A stretch of DNA of 64,000 nucleotides from Bacteroidota bacterium (lineage in GTDB: Bacteria; Bacteroidota; Bacteroidia; B-17B0; Aurantibacillaceae). The stretch covers positions 1 to 64,000 of the forward strand of contig JADBXZ010000001.1 in NCBI GenBank assembly GCA_020403265.1. The letters run 5' to 3'. The notes beneath the pieces were generated by a model that saw only the letters and a program-made list of their open reading frames with translations, did not search any database and was not told where the DNA came from. Of the stretch, positions 25,834-34,292 are shown in pieces. The translations under genes and the position numbers were made by a program. Within the stretch, counting starts at the first letter, position 1; each line of letters begins with the position of its first letter.

Positions 25834-27410
25834 ATCATCTTTAAAAAAGCAACTTCTTTCTGAGTTAAAAAACGGTGTTTACTTCTTGGTAAGTCTTTCT
25901 TGGTGAGTCCAGCGAAAGTTACTCGATCTAATTTAATTACATCATACCCTAAGTGTTCAAATATTCTTCGAACAATTCGATTTCTTCCACTATGAATTTC
26001 AACGCCAATCTCTTTCTTACCTTCACCAACATATGCTAAATCATCCACCTGAATAAATCCATCCTCCAAATCTAATCCTTCCTGTATTTGATTGAAATCA
26101 TCAGTACGTAAAGCTTTATTCAAGCTAACATGGTAAATCTTTTTGATGTCGTTTTTAGGATGCGTTAATTTTTTTGCTAGTTCGCCATCGTTTGTCATCA
26201 ATAATACACCTGTTGTGTTTCTGTCTAAACGACCTACAGGATAAATACGCTCACTACAAGCATTGGCAACCAAATCCATTACTGTTTTACGTTCTTGTGG
26301 ATCATCCGTTGTGGTTATATAATCTTTAGGTTTATTCAAAAGCAAATAAACTTTGCGTTCACTTCTTACCTTGGCATCTGCGTAGGTTACTACATCACTG
26401 GCTTTAATTTTATAACCCATTTCGGTAACCGGCACGCCATTTACCTTTACGGCCCCGCTTTTAATTAATACATCTGCGTCTCTTCTTGAAGCAATCCCTG
26501 CATTAGATAAATACTTATTTAAACGAATTAAATCATCCGAATCTTTATTTCTCTTAGACGTGCCTACCTTTGGTTTCTTAAAATTCTTTTTATCAAAGCG
26601 CTCCTTGTCAAAAGATTTTGTCTCACCAAATTCTTCATAACCAATTCGTTTTTGACTTTTTAAACCATCTTCATTATCAACGACCTTTTTTGTAGGTTGA
26701 AATTTAGACTTATTTGAGTAGTCTCGCTCAAATGGGCGTTTAGGTTTATCCTTCGAAAATGAAGGTTTTTCAAACTTACTTTGATTTGTACGTAACTCCT
26801 TATTTTTTGTAAAAGATCGCTTAGACTTATAATTTTCACGAGCACTTTTTGTCTCTTCGCCTGTGTTTTCTCCCTTTTTAAACGCCTTTTTATAACTTTT
26901 GCTGTACTCTTTTGATTCATCAGAATAAGCACTCACCTTGTCATTGTATGATTTGTATGGCTTTTTATCGTCCTTAGAATTATAAGTTTTTTTTTCGAAG
27001 CTGTCAGAGCCTATTTCTCTTTTACTCCTGTATGGTTTATCCGTACCGCTATCAAATTTCTTTTTGTCGAAGCCACCATCTCTCTTGCTTTTATAATTGC
27101 CCCGACCAACCTTCTTAAAGTTTGAGTCATCGCCATTGCTTTTACGATAAGATTTTTTGAAATCACCAGTATCTGAATATTTTTTTTCACCTGACTTGAA
27201 AGACTTTTCTCTTGAAGAGTCAAATGATTTCTTGTCGCCTTTTTCAGATTTAAAGGTTTTTTTATACCCATTTTCTCCCTTATCGCTACCTCGGAATCCT
27301 TCTCCCTTGGGTTTAAAATCTCTAGACGAGTTGCTGAAACGAGCGCCGCTCTGTTTGCCTTTGTTTTTATCGGTTCTTCCTGTATTTCGTTTACCTGAAT
27401 TATAAGCCAT
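25830..27410 (-). CDS. RluB/RsuA-family pseudouridine synthase with long disordered N-terminus
   Basis: 526 residues. Residues ~1-285 are low complexity, rich in Lys, Ser, Asp, Gly and Phe, with recurrent KKFDS/YKSKR-like patches, and are surely disordered. An S4 RNA-binding domain follows (LNKYLSNAGIASRRDADVLI) and then the catalytic domain with GRLDRNTTGVLLMTNDG, catalytic Asp D396. It probably makes pseudouridine 2605 in 23S rRNA, by analogy with RluB. Bacteroidota homologues often carry basic tails like this. A -7 box at 27415-27422 lies 4 bases before the ATG. The C-terminal stop shares TTAA with dxs. Confidence 0.9.
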   Translation of the reverse strand: MAYNSGKRNTGRTDKNKGKQSGARFSNSSRDFKPKGEGFRGSDKGENGYKKTFKSEKGDKKSFDSSREKSFKSGEKKYSDTGDFKKSYRKSNGDDSNFKKVGRGNYKSKRDGGFDKKKFDSGTDKPYRSKREIGSDSFEKKTYNSKDDKKPYKSYNDKVSAYSDESKEYSKSYKKAFKKGENTGEETKSARENYKSKRSFTKNKELRTNQSKFEKPSFSKDKPKRPFERDYSNKSKFQPTKKVVDNEDGLKSQKRIGYEEFGETKSFDKERFDKKNFKKPKVGTSKRNKDSDDLIRLNKYLSNAGIASRRDADVLIKSGAVKVNGVPVTEMGYKIKASDVVTYADAKVRSERKVYLLLNKPKDYITTTDDPQERKTVMDLVANACSERIYPVGRLDRNTTGVLLMTNDGELAKKLTHPKNDIKKIYHVSLNKALRTDDFNQIQEGLDLEDGFIQVDDLAYVGEGKKEIGVEIHSGRNRIVRRIFEHLGYDVIKLDRVTFAGLTKKDLPRSKHRFLTQKEVAFLKMI

Positions 27411-27414
27411 TTTA

Positions 27415-27422
27415 CAAATATA
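27415..27422 (-). promoter_or_regulatory. -7 box TATATTTG, leaderless-type, for the pseudouridine synthase
   Basis: Perfect TAnnTTTG on the minus strand ending 4 bases before the ATG at 27410. Confidence 0.6.
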
Positions 27423-27487
27423 CGCTTAATTTTTGGCATTATTTTTTTGATTAACCAATTTTGGCGTGGAACTAATTGAATAGTGTT

Positions 27488-27495
27488 TAACTTTG
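27488..27495 (+). promoter_or_regulatory. -7 box TAACTTTG, leaderless-type, for the VanZ gene
   Basis: Perfect TAnnTTTG ending 5 bases before the ATG at 27501. It falls inside the longer reading frame that begins at GTG 27483, so that GTG cannot be the start if this promoter is used. Confidence 0.6.
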
Positions 27496-27500
27496 CGCCG

Positions 27501-27938
27501 ATGAAAAAACTAGTTTATAGCCTCTTTTTTTTTCTATCCAAACACCCAATAAGATACCTTATTATATGGTTCTTTGTTATTCTTGGACTTTGCTCAATGC
27601 CTGGTCAATACATACCTTCAACTGATTTTTTTGAATTATTGAAGTTTGACAAATGGGTGCATGCCGGCATTTTTTATGTTCTTATGTTGCTTTGCCTTAA
27701 TTTGATCTACAAAAATAATTTAAGTAATGTATACATTTATTTATTCCTTTTACTATGCATTATATATGGGGGTTTGCTGGAAATTATGCAAGCAAAATTA
27801 TTCAGTAATAGAAGTGCCGATGTTTTAGATTTTATTGCAAACAGCTTTGGTTGTATTGTTAGTTTTATTTTTCATTTTTTGTATTTAAAAAAACAAACAC
27901 CGAAATGGGATTTTTTAAATAAGCTGTCAACTAAATAA
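27501..27938 (+). CDS. VanZ-like membrane protein
   Basis: 145 residues from the ATG at 27501; the GTG 18 bases upstream is excluded by the promoter box. Four membrane segments are visible (LIIWFFVILGLCSMPG; WVHAGIFYVLMLLCLNLI; YIYLFLLLCIIYGGLLEI; FIANSFGCIVSFIFHFL). The motif KWVHAGIFYVLMLL and the later EIMQAKLFSNRSADVLDFIANSFG are typical of the VanZ family. VanZ is named from teicoplanin-resistance clusters, but most family members have no known function. It is followed 17 bases later by marC, which has its own promoter box. Confidence 0.8.
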   Translation: MKKLVYSLFFFLSKHPIRYLIIWFFVILGLCSMPGQYIPSTDFFELLKFDKWVHAGIFYVLMLLCLNLIYKNNLSNVYIYLFLLLCIIYGGLLEIMQAKLFSNRSADVLDFIANSFGCIVSFIFHFLYLKKQTPKWDFLNKLSTK

Positions 27939-27943
27939 AATTG

Positions 27944-27951
27944 TAATTTTG
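27944..27951 (+). promoter_or_regulatory. -7 box TAATTTTG, leaderless-type, for the MarC-family gene
   Basis: Perfect TAnnTTTG ending 4 bases before the ATG at 27956. It lies in the 17-base gap after the VanZ gene. Confidence 0.55.
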
Positions 27952-27955
27952 TAGT

Positions 27956-28576
27956 ATGTCTTTATTAGCCCTTATCTCATCATTAGTATCTGTATTAAAT
28001 CCAATTGGCGCGGTTCCAATGTTTATATCATTCACTAGTAACCGGACACCTGAAGAAATAAAGAAGATTTCCATTAAATGTACCTTTTATGTTTTTTTAA
28101 TTTTAATTGTTGCTTTCGTATCCGGCAATGTTATTATTGATTTTTTTGGAATTTCTATTCATAGCATGAAAGTAGCCGGTGGTATAATCATGTTACTGAG
28201 CGGGGTTTCATTCATCAATAACAAAAGAGATACGCACAAAGGTATTAATCAAAAAGTAAAAATAGAAGCCATTGAAAAAGAAGACATTTCATTTACACCA
28301 TTGGCAATGCCATTATTAGCAGGTCCGGGCAGTATGTCATACCTTGTATCACTTAATTTTGCAGATAAAAACCTTACACAAATTCTAATCGTTTTTCTAG
28401 CCATCTTTATCGTTTGCAGTATTATTTTATTAATTTTATTAAGCTCAAGGTATTTTGCTAAATTAATTGGCACGTCTGGTTTAATGGCTTTGTCTCGTTT
28501 AATGGGATTTTTTGTTATGTGCATTGGCGTTGAACTAATTTATACGGGTGTAAAACATTTTATAATGCAGCCCTAA
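27956..28576 (+). CDS. MarC family integral membrane protein
   Basis: 206 residues with six membrane helices and the family's N-terminal signature LNPIGAVPMFISFTSNRTPEE (residues about 15-35) and the mid-protein FTPLAMPLLAGPGSMSYLV. MarC/YhgN proteins were named from the mar locus, but their role in drug resistance was not upheld and their function is unknown. The next gene, mqnA, starts 6 bases after the stop and is probably co-transcribed. Confidence 0.88.
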   Translation: MSLLALISSLVSVLNPIGAVPMFISFTSNRTPEEIKKISIKCTFYVFLILIVAFVSGNVIIDFFGISIHSMKVAGGIIMLLSGVSFINNKRDTHKGINQKVKIEAIEKEDISFTPLAMPLLAGPGSMSYLVSLNFADKNLTQILIVFLAIFIVCSIILLILLSSRYFAKLIGTSGLMALSRLMGFFVMCIGVELIYTGVKHFIMQP

Positions 28577-28582
28577 TTTGCC

Positions 28583-29329
28583 ATGAAACTATCTATTGTA
28601 AATTATACCAACACACTACCTTTTCGATGGGCCATACATTCATCTGAACTGATAAAAAAAATAGATTTAGAGGAGGATATTCCAAGTATCTGTGCTCAAA
28701 AATTAAAGCATCATCAGGTGGATGTCGCGCTTGTGCCCGTTGCTTTACTATGTGAATTAAGTTCATATCACATCATAACGGATTTTTGCATTGGTGCACT
28801 TGAGAAGGTTGATAGCGTTAAGTTATATGCTCAAAAGCCAATTAACGAATTATCAAATATACTCTTGGATTACCAATCCAAATCATCGGTTACCTTAATT
28901 AAAATATTGTGTAAAGAATTTTGGAAAATCAACCCTAATTTTATTCCAGCGAGTGTTGGTTTTGAAGAGCAAATAAGTTATTCAACCGGCGCTGTAATTA
29001 TTGGCGACAGAACTTTTGGTTTGAGCAACAAATACAAGTTTGAATATGATTTAGCAACAGCGTGGTTTGAATTAACGCAGCTACCATTTGTGTTTGCTGT
29101 TTGGGTAGCTAATGTAAAACCCTCTGATGCGTTTATAGATGAATTTAATTCTGTTTTGAAATATGGTATTTCAAATATTGAATTAGCTGTTGATAATAGC
29201 AAGGTTAATTATGACACAGCATTTGTAAAGGATTACTTAACTAAAAGTATCAGTTACAATCTAGATGCTGAGAAAAAAAAGGGCCTAAATTTATTCCTAA
29301 ATAAAATCAAGGAATTAAACTTGGCTTAA
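28583..29329 (+). CDS. mqnA: Chorismate dehydratase of the futalosine menaquinone pathway
   Basis: 248 residues of the MqnA/MqnD fold (periplasmic-binding-protein-like). The N-terminal KLSIVNYTNTLPFRWAIH and VDVALVPVALLCEL, and the central FEEQISYSTGAVIIGDRTF, are those of MqnA, which converts chorismate to 3-enolpyruvylbenzoate. This indicates menaquinone synthesis by the futalosine route. MqnD, the closest alternative, has a different N-terminus. Other pathway genes are not in the window. It starts 6 bases after marC, and its last 23 bases overlap the convergent lipid kinase gene. Confidence 0.85.
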   Translation: MKLSIVNYTNTLPFRWAIHSSELIKKIDLEEDIPSICAQKLKHHQVDVALVPVALLCELSSYHIITDFCIGALEKVDSVKLYAQKPINELSNILLDYQSKSSVTLIKILCKEFWKINPNFIPASVGFEEQISYSTGAVIIGDRTFGLSNKYKFEYDLATAWFELTQLPFVFAVWVANVKPSDAFIDEFNSVLKYGISNIELAVDNSKVNYDTAFVKDYLTKSISYNLDAEKKKGLNLFLNKIKELNLA

Positions 29330-30206
29330 ACCCTTCCCCAACAATCACTTTTAATTGATGATGCTGGCATTTGTAAGTTAAGTTGCCGCTGAATTGAGCC
29401 GGCTCGCCATCATAATGAATAGTGGTATTGCCATTTTCAATAATTGATAAATCATTAGTTACAAATGTTTCAATGTACTTACTTTGATGTGCTTTCTTAC
29501 TAAGAATTTTAACGAATAAAGAAATTGCTCCGAAAACACCTGTAGGTCTTAGTATTACAACATGAAACTGACCATCCTGTAAATTTGCTTGCGGGGCGAT
29601 GTAAAATTCATTTCCGTATTGACCGGCGTTAGCAACAGTAATTAAAAAAGCTTTACGCTTTATTGTGTCTCCATTTATACTGAGCGTATAGTTTTTCCCT
29701 TTATACTTTACTAATTCCCTAATGGTAATTTTCACATAACTCTGCAAGCCTCTTTTAACAGAGGTTGCAAATAGATTTCCAATATGAGCATCAAACCCTA
29801 TTCCACTGGTACAGAAAAATGGGCGCTCATTAACTACACCATAATCTATGACTTCGGTTTTACCCGCAGCAATTTGTTTGATCACTTCACTTACATTCAT
29901 AGAAAGTTTTAAACTTCTGGCTAAACCATTTCCACTGCCCGCAGGAACAATTCCAAAAGTAATGGATGTATTAATCAAACTGCTTGCAACTTGATTTACT
30001 GTCCCATCACCACCAACAGCAATTACATCCGTGTAATTCTGTGAGTGCAAAATATCTAACACTTCCTTGAAATGATTTTTATCCTTCCAAATTACAATCT
30101 GGTAATACACATCTTTTGGAAACTCGTTGTTAATAGTTTCAATTAATTTATCTGAAATTTTTTTACCTGCGTTAGGATTAACAATGAATAATAGTTTTCT
30201 AGCCAT
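29307..30206 (-). CDS. Diacylglycerol/sphingoid-base kinase family protein (YegS/DgkB-like)
   Basis: 299 residues of the DAGK catalytic family. The nucleotide motif is VGGDGTVNQVASSL (G65-T69), preceded by FIVNPNAGKK and followed by GIVPAGSGNGLARSL. The C-terminal beta domain contains PQANLQDGQFHVVILRP and IHYDGEPAQFSG. Substrates of the family are diacylglycerol, ceramide, sphingoid bases or related lipids. Given the probable SPT elsewhere in the window a sphingoid-type substrate is possible but unproven. Its stop lies inside mqnA (23-base convergent overlap). Confidence 0.85.
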   Translation of the reverse strand: MARKLLFIVNPNAGKKISDKLIETINNEFPKDVYYQIVIWKDKNHFKEVLDILHSQNYTDVIAVGGDGTVNQVASSLINTSITFGIVPAGSGNGLARSLKLSMNVSEVIKQIAAGKTEVIDYGVVNERPFFCTSGIGFDAHIGNLFATSVKRGLQSYVKITIRELVKYKGKNYTLSINGDTIKRKAFLITVANAGQYGNEFYIAPQANLQDGQFHVVILRPTGVFGAISLFVKILSKKAHQSKYIETFVTNDLSIIENGNTTIHYDGEPAQFSGNLTYKCQHHQLKVIVGEGFKPSLIP

Positions 30207-30308
30207 ATATTTTATGGAACAAATAAAAGAATAAATAATTATACTATTTACTCAATAAATTTAAAATTACAACTAAAACTTTTAATAGGGATATTTTGTA
30301 TGTCATAT

Positions 30309-31394
30309 TTAGATATTTGTTATTTCAGAATATATTTTCTCCTTTGCTGTTCCAACCCAATTTCTAAAGTGGGAATTATCATAAACCTTGTCTTTAGTAT
30401 AATTTATCAAATTAGATAAGTTAAATGAATTATCGTAAATACCAGCACCGGCTTTGGCAGCATCACGTGAGTTACAAAATTGCTCGAAATGGCCTTCGAT
30501 AGGAACAAGCAGCACAGGTTTGCCAAGATACATTGCCTCGCAAACACTTTCAAAACCAGCTGTACTTGCCAGTCCTATTGAAGCACTCATTTTCTCTAAA
30601 AACAATTTATCGTTGATGGCATGCAACATTAAATTGGAATTACTGTATGGAAATAGCTCCATTAATTTTTCTGGAGAATCAGTAAAGCAGTGAATCTTCA
30701 CATCTGAATTCTCTTTATGCCATTGAATCAAATCCTCGTAATAGCCATTGTTAACCAAATAAACTAAAAAGTAATCTTGTGGATTTGTAGGTAATTCAAA
30801 TATTTCCTTCCTCAATAATGGTGGCACTACCACTACCTCATCATGATGGGTATAAACCTTATAAAAAGATAGTGCCAAGTTTTTGCTTGAACCCTTTGAT
30901 GTCAATTTTGTATAAAACTTTATAGCCAATTTATCGAAAAAATATCCTTTTGGAAATTCGAAATCAGGATGATAATAAATATATTGATGCGCAATACATA
31001 CCATTTTAGTGGTTGGCTTGTAAAATCGATAATATAAGCCCATTAGCAAATCAAAAAAGTTAATGATTACATCAGGTTGATGTTCCTTAACGATAGTATC
31101 AATTTTATCAAGCGATGATTTAAAAGTTTTAAGTTTTAATAAATTATGTATAACCGATTTACCAATATTGATGGATTTATTTTTTTTATCTGAAACAAAA
31201 TTTGGACTAACCAAATTAAAAATTGGGGCTTTAATTTTTTTATGAAAAAATTCAGGAGTATCTCTTTTTCCGCTTGAGCCAAGTATAACAGCACAAACGG
31301 TATTTCCCTGCTCAATCAATAAATCGTACAAAGTCATAGCTTGTGTCATATGCCCTCTACCCTCTCCTTGTACTACTAAGAGATACTTTTTCAT
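30309..31394 (-). CDS. Glycosyltransferase family 28-like protein
   Basis: 361 residues. The N-terminus (YLLVVQGEGRGHMTQAMTLYDLL) is the GT-B glycine loop of the MGT/GT28-related glycosyltransferases. The C-terminal half has the donor-site pattern ASTAGFESVCEAMYLGKPVLLVPIEGHFEQFCN, very close to the MurG/UDP-sugar transferase signature. There is no signal peptide or membrane helix. It starts 2 bases after the LpxH-like gene stop, so the two are translated together and may act on the same glycolipid, perhaps in envelope assembly. Donor and acceptor are unknown. Confidence 0.8.
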   Translation of the reverse strand: MKKYLLVVQGEGRGHMTQAMTLYDLLIEQGNTVCAVILGSSGKRDTPEFFHKKIKAPIFNLVSPNFVSDKKNKSINIGKSVIHNLLKLKTFKSSLDKIDTIVKEHQPDVIINFFDLLMGLYYRFYKPTTKMVCIAHQYIYYHPDFEFPKGYFFDKLAIKFYTKLTSKGSSKNLALSFYKVYTHHDEVVVVPPLLRKEIFELPTNPQDYFLVYLVNNGYYEDLIQWHKENSDVKIHCFTDSPEKLMELFPYSNSNLMLHAINDKLFLEKMSASIGLASTAGFESVCEAMYLGKPVLLVPIEGHFEQFCNSRDAAKAGAGIYDNSFNLSNLINYTKDKVYDNSHFRNWVGTAKEKIYSEITNI

Positions 31395-31396
31395 TT

Positions 31397-32185
31397 CTAT
31401 GCTGATTTTGATAATTGATTAATTTTTTGTTGCTCATGCTTCTCTAGCCACTCAGAATAATAAATAATACTCCAAACACCCTCCTTGTCCTCAACTAAGG
31501 CAGTTAAACTTTCAACCCAGTCTCCACTATTAAGATATTCAATGCCATCAATGTTTTTGATAGCCGGTTGGTGAATATGCCCACAAATAATACCTCCGCA
31601 ACGACGAGCCTGTGCTACTTTCACTAACTCTTGTTCGTAATCTGATATAAAAGAAACAGCTGACTTTACCTTAGCTTTTACAACTTGAGAAAGCGAATAA
31701 TATGGTAATCCTTTCCGTTCTCGATAATTATTGTAGTGACGATTTAACCATAACAAAAAGGTATAACCTACATCTCCGAGCTTGGCTATCCATTTTAATT
31801 TTGTAGTTACATTATCAAAAATATCACCATGTGTAACGAAATACTTTTTATTTACACCGTAGTGAACATGATGGCGTTTAATTTTAAAATTAGCTAATGA
31901 GAATGGTAAAATTTCATCTAGAAAATCATCGTGATTTCCTCTTAAATAAATAATCTCGTCGCATTTGGCTTTTGCAATAAGATTTATAACGTATTTAAAA
32001 AAATTGCTGTGTTGTTTTTTCCACTTACCACTTTTTCTGAGCTGCCACCCATCAATAATATCACCATTTAATATTAGTGTTTCACATTTGTGATGTTTTA
32101 AAAAGTGTACTACTTCCTTTGCCTTACTGGCTTTGATTCCAAGATGAATGTCAGATAATACGATGGTTTTGTAAAAGGCTTTCAT
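31397..32185 (-). CDS. UDP-2,3-diacylglucosamine diphosphatase-like metallophosphoesterase (LpxH type)
   Basis: 262 residues of the calcineurin-like phosphoesterase fold. Metal-binding blocks appear in order: SDIHLG (residues 12-17), NGDIIDGW, RGNHDDF, THGDIFD and CGHIHQPA. The insert RHYNNYRERKG and overall layout match the Bacteroidota LpxH-type enzymes that hydrolyse UDP-2,3-diacylglucosamine to lipid X in lipid A synthesis. A more general phosphoesterase role cannot be excluded. It is paired with a glycosyltransferase gene 2 bases downstream. The 150 bases upstream are AT-rich with no clear promoter box. Confidence 0.8.
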   Translation of the reverse strand: MKAFYKTIVLSDIHLGIKASKAKEVVHFLKHHKCETLILNGDIIDGWQLRKSGKWKKQHSNFFKYVINLIAKAKCDEIIYLRGNHDDFLDEILPFSLANFKIKRHHVHYGVNKKYFVTHGDIFDNVTTKLKWIAKLGDVGYTFLLWLNRHYNNYRERKGLPYYSLSQVVKAKVKSAVSFISDYEQELVKVAQARRCGGIICGHIHQPAIKNIDGIEYLNSGDWVESLTALVEDKEGVWSIIYYSEWLEKHEQQKINQLSKSA

Positions 32186-32335
32186 TAAATATTTACCTTA
32201 CAAAACTCTTAATATTATCTCCTAAACCAATTACGGTATATTTAAATTAAAATTATTAAATCTTATGCTTTTTAAGCCAAGATACATTACTAAATGTTTT
32301 GAATGTTAGCTTAATGTTATATTAACAAATTGTCG

Positions 32336-34216
32336 TTAATATTCTCCGCCAATTTTTCTTTTTTCGTAACCTTCAATTAATGGTAATTTCTTAGGTGGTT
32401 CTATGGAGGTCAATGGTCTATTTAATGTTTTCAAAAATGAAATTAAAGCTTTAATCTCCATTTTAGTTAGCTTGAGTGAATCAAACGGTAAAGTTTGATT
32501 TGTTAAAACTATACCTTGACCCTTGCCACCACCATGATTGTAAAAATCGACAACCTCGTTGATGGTTTTCAAACTACCGTTATGCATGTATGGTCCGGTA
32601 TATTCAAAGTTCCTTATCCCGGGAGTTTTAATTGCATGTAAATGAATTGGATTCTTCGAAACCAAAAATCTTCCAGAATCAGCGGCAATTATACTAGAGT
32701 TTTTATGCTCACCAACTCCAATCACTTCAAACTCATTATCACTATAAAAAGGCGGTGGCGATCCATTAAAAAGAGGGAAAAAATGACAAGATCCGCATAA
32801 AGCTTTACCTGCAAAAACAGCATAACCCCTTATTTCTTCCTTTTTTAAGGCGTTTAAATTTCCTTGCAAATATGAATCAATAGGGAGATTCAAGTCTACC
32901 AGCGTTCTTTCAAATTCCGCAATAGATTTTAAAACTGAATAATAGGTAATTAACGTATCTTCTGAGCCTTGAAAGGCGTTTGCAAACAATTTACGATACT
33001 CGTAGCTTTTTCTTAATTTGGCAATTACAGCCTCTGGCGTTGAATTCATTTCCCTTTCATTTATAAGTACGGCATGTAATTGATCTTCCAGTTGCATGCT
33101 TCGACCATCATGAAAAAATGATTTCTGAAGAGACACGTTTAATAAACTTGGTGTATTAATTTTCAACTCTCCTTTAAAATTAAATTCCTTGTTAGATTTT
33201 ACATTAGAAGCTAAACTTTTGTTAATCTGATGACAAGAAGCACAAGCTCTTTTTTCATTTCCAGATAAAATTGGGTCGAAAAAAAGAATTTTTCCTAACT
33301 CTACTTGTTGGCGAATCTTTGCTGTATCAACACTATAATTTCTAAAGAAATTTAAATTCAACCATGAGCTTGAATACATTTGTTGTTCCCGGATATTAAT
33401 GGCGTATGATGTGGATTCCAATCTCGATTCTATAGAATAATAACTGTAGAGATTTTTATATAATGGCTTAATTTGATTTGATATAAAAAACAATCTATCA
33501 AACTGCTCGTAATTATTATTCTGATTTATATACTCCAAAATTGAATTAATAATATGCCTTGTTTGTTGTGCAAGTAAAGGATCTAATATCTGACAAACCT
33601 CTTCCAAACCTTCCATAGAACTTCTTACTTCATTCAATGCATTTTTATCAATGGTTGAATCATATCCATTTAAGTGCATTGAAACTATCCTGTATAAATT
33701 CAAACGTAACATATCAACAATTGTAGACTGTTGATTCGAAATGGATTTATTTCTTTTTATAACTGATTTTAAGGTTTCGATTAATAGATCGATTTCGAAA
33801 TTGATTTCCTTTACCCTTTCAGCATCATAATTATATACGAACTCTTCAATAACCTGATAGCCATGAGGCGAAATGGTTTTAAAATTATATTCCGCCTCGG
33901 CCTTCGGCACTAATGGCCCATTAATGAAGTATTTACTATAAAACGGAAAATGATATTCAAGGTAAAACTCTATTTTCTTATAATTAATTCTTGCCTTTCT
34001 GTAAATATCAATTAAGTGGTTGGTAGCTTTATTCTGTTTTATGACCTCTTTTAAATCGCTTAATTGTTGAATTTGATTTATAAGATTTTTTTCAATAAAG
34101 CTATTAATTTTAGCTTCCTCCGATAATTCTATATGCTTAAAAGAGTTAAAACAGAAAAATAAAATCGTTAGCAGTAAAAGTTCCAAAAGTGGAAAATAAA
34201 ATCGATTCAAATTCAC
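32336..34216 (-). CDS. Diheme cytochrome-c peroxidase (MauG/CcpA family) with a helical N-terminal domain
   Basis: 626 residues. Two heme c motifs are seen: CASCH at C325-H329 and CGSCH at C474-H478, with the family context GKILFFDPILSGNEKRACASCH and LYGSCH-type second site, and HDGRSMQLEDQ. This is the periplasmic diheme peroxidase fold. Residues ~25-290 are an all-helical extension not found in standard CcpA (~320 residues); the stretch ISPHGYQVIEEFVYN recalls imelysin-like domains, but weakly. The N-terminus is a membrane anchor or signal (LLELLLLTILFFCF). The start is GTG 34216; no ATG precedes the anchor. It follows the phosphatase operon by 76 bases. Confidence 0.85.
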   Translation of the reverse strand: MNLNRFYFPLLELLLLTILFFCFNSFKHIELSEEAKINSFIEKNLINQIQQLSDLKEVIKQNKATNHLIDIYRKARINYKKIEFYLEYHFPFYSKYFINGPLVPKAEAEYNFKTISPHGYQVIEEFVYNYDAERVKEINFEIDLLIETLKSVIKRNKSISNQQSTIVDMLRLNLYRIVSMHLNGYDSTIDKNALNEVRSSMEGLEEVCQILDPLLAQQTRHIINSILEYINQNNNYEQFDRLFFISNQIKPLYKNLYSYYSIESRLESTSYAINIREQQMYSSSWLNLNFFRNYSVDTAKIRQQVELGKILFFDPILSGNEKRACASCHQINKSLASNVKSNKEFNFKGELKINTPSLLNVSLQKSFFHDGRSMQLEDQLHAVLINEREMNSTPEAVIAKLRKSYEYRKLFANAFQGSEDTLITYYSVLKSIAEFERTLVDLNLPIDSYLQGNLNALKKEEIRGYAVFAGKALCGSCHFFPLFNGSPPPFYSDNEFEVIGVGEHKNSSIIAADSGRFLVSKNPIHLHAIKTPGIRNFEYTGPYMHNGSLKTINEVVDFYNHGGGKGQGIVLTNQTLPFDSLKLTKMEIKALISFLKTLNRPLTSIEPPKKLPLIEGYEKRKIGGEY

Positions 34217-34292
34217 AAAATTTCTTTTAGAAGGGAAGTTTACCTAATATTTAATGCTCGTATTTAAAATAGACTCCAGTTAATTGGCTATT

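Noticed and set aside
26660-27439. Two minus-strand frames inside the pseudouridine synthase N-terminus (26660-26932 and 27011-27439)
   Set aside because: They are alternative frames of the low-complexity Lys/Ser-rich region; no start context or domain, and the main frame has a promoter box and catalytic domain.
32186-32335. 150-bp gap before the LpxH-like gene, looked at for an RNA gene or terminator
   Set aside because: Only weak AT-rich hairpins (for example around GCTTAAAAAGC on the minus strand) and no promoter or RNA signature strong enough to call.
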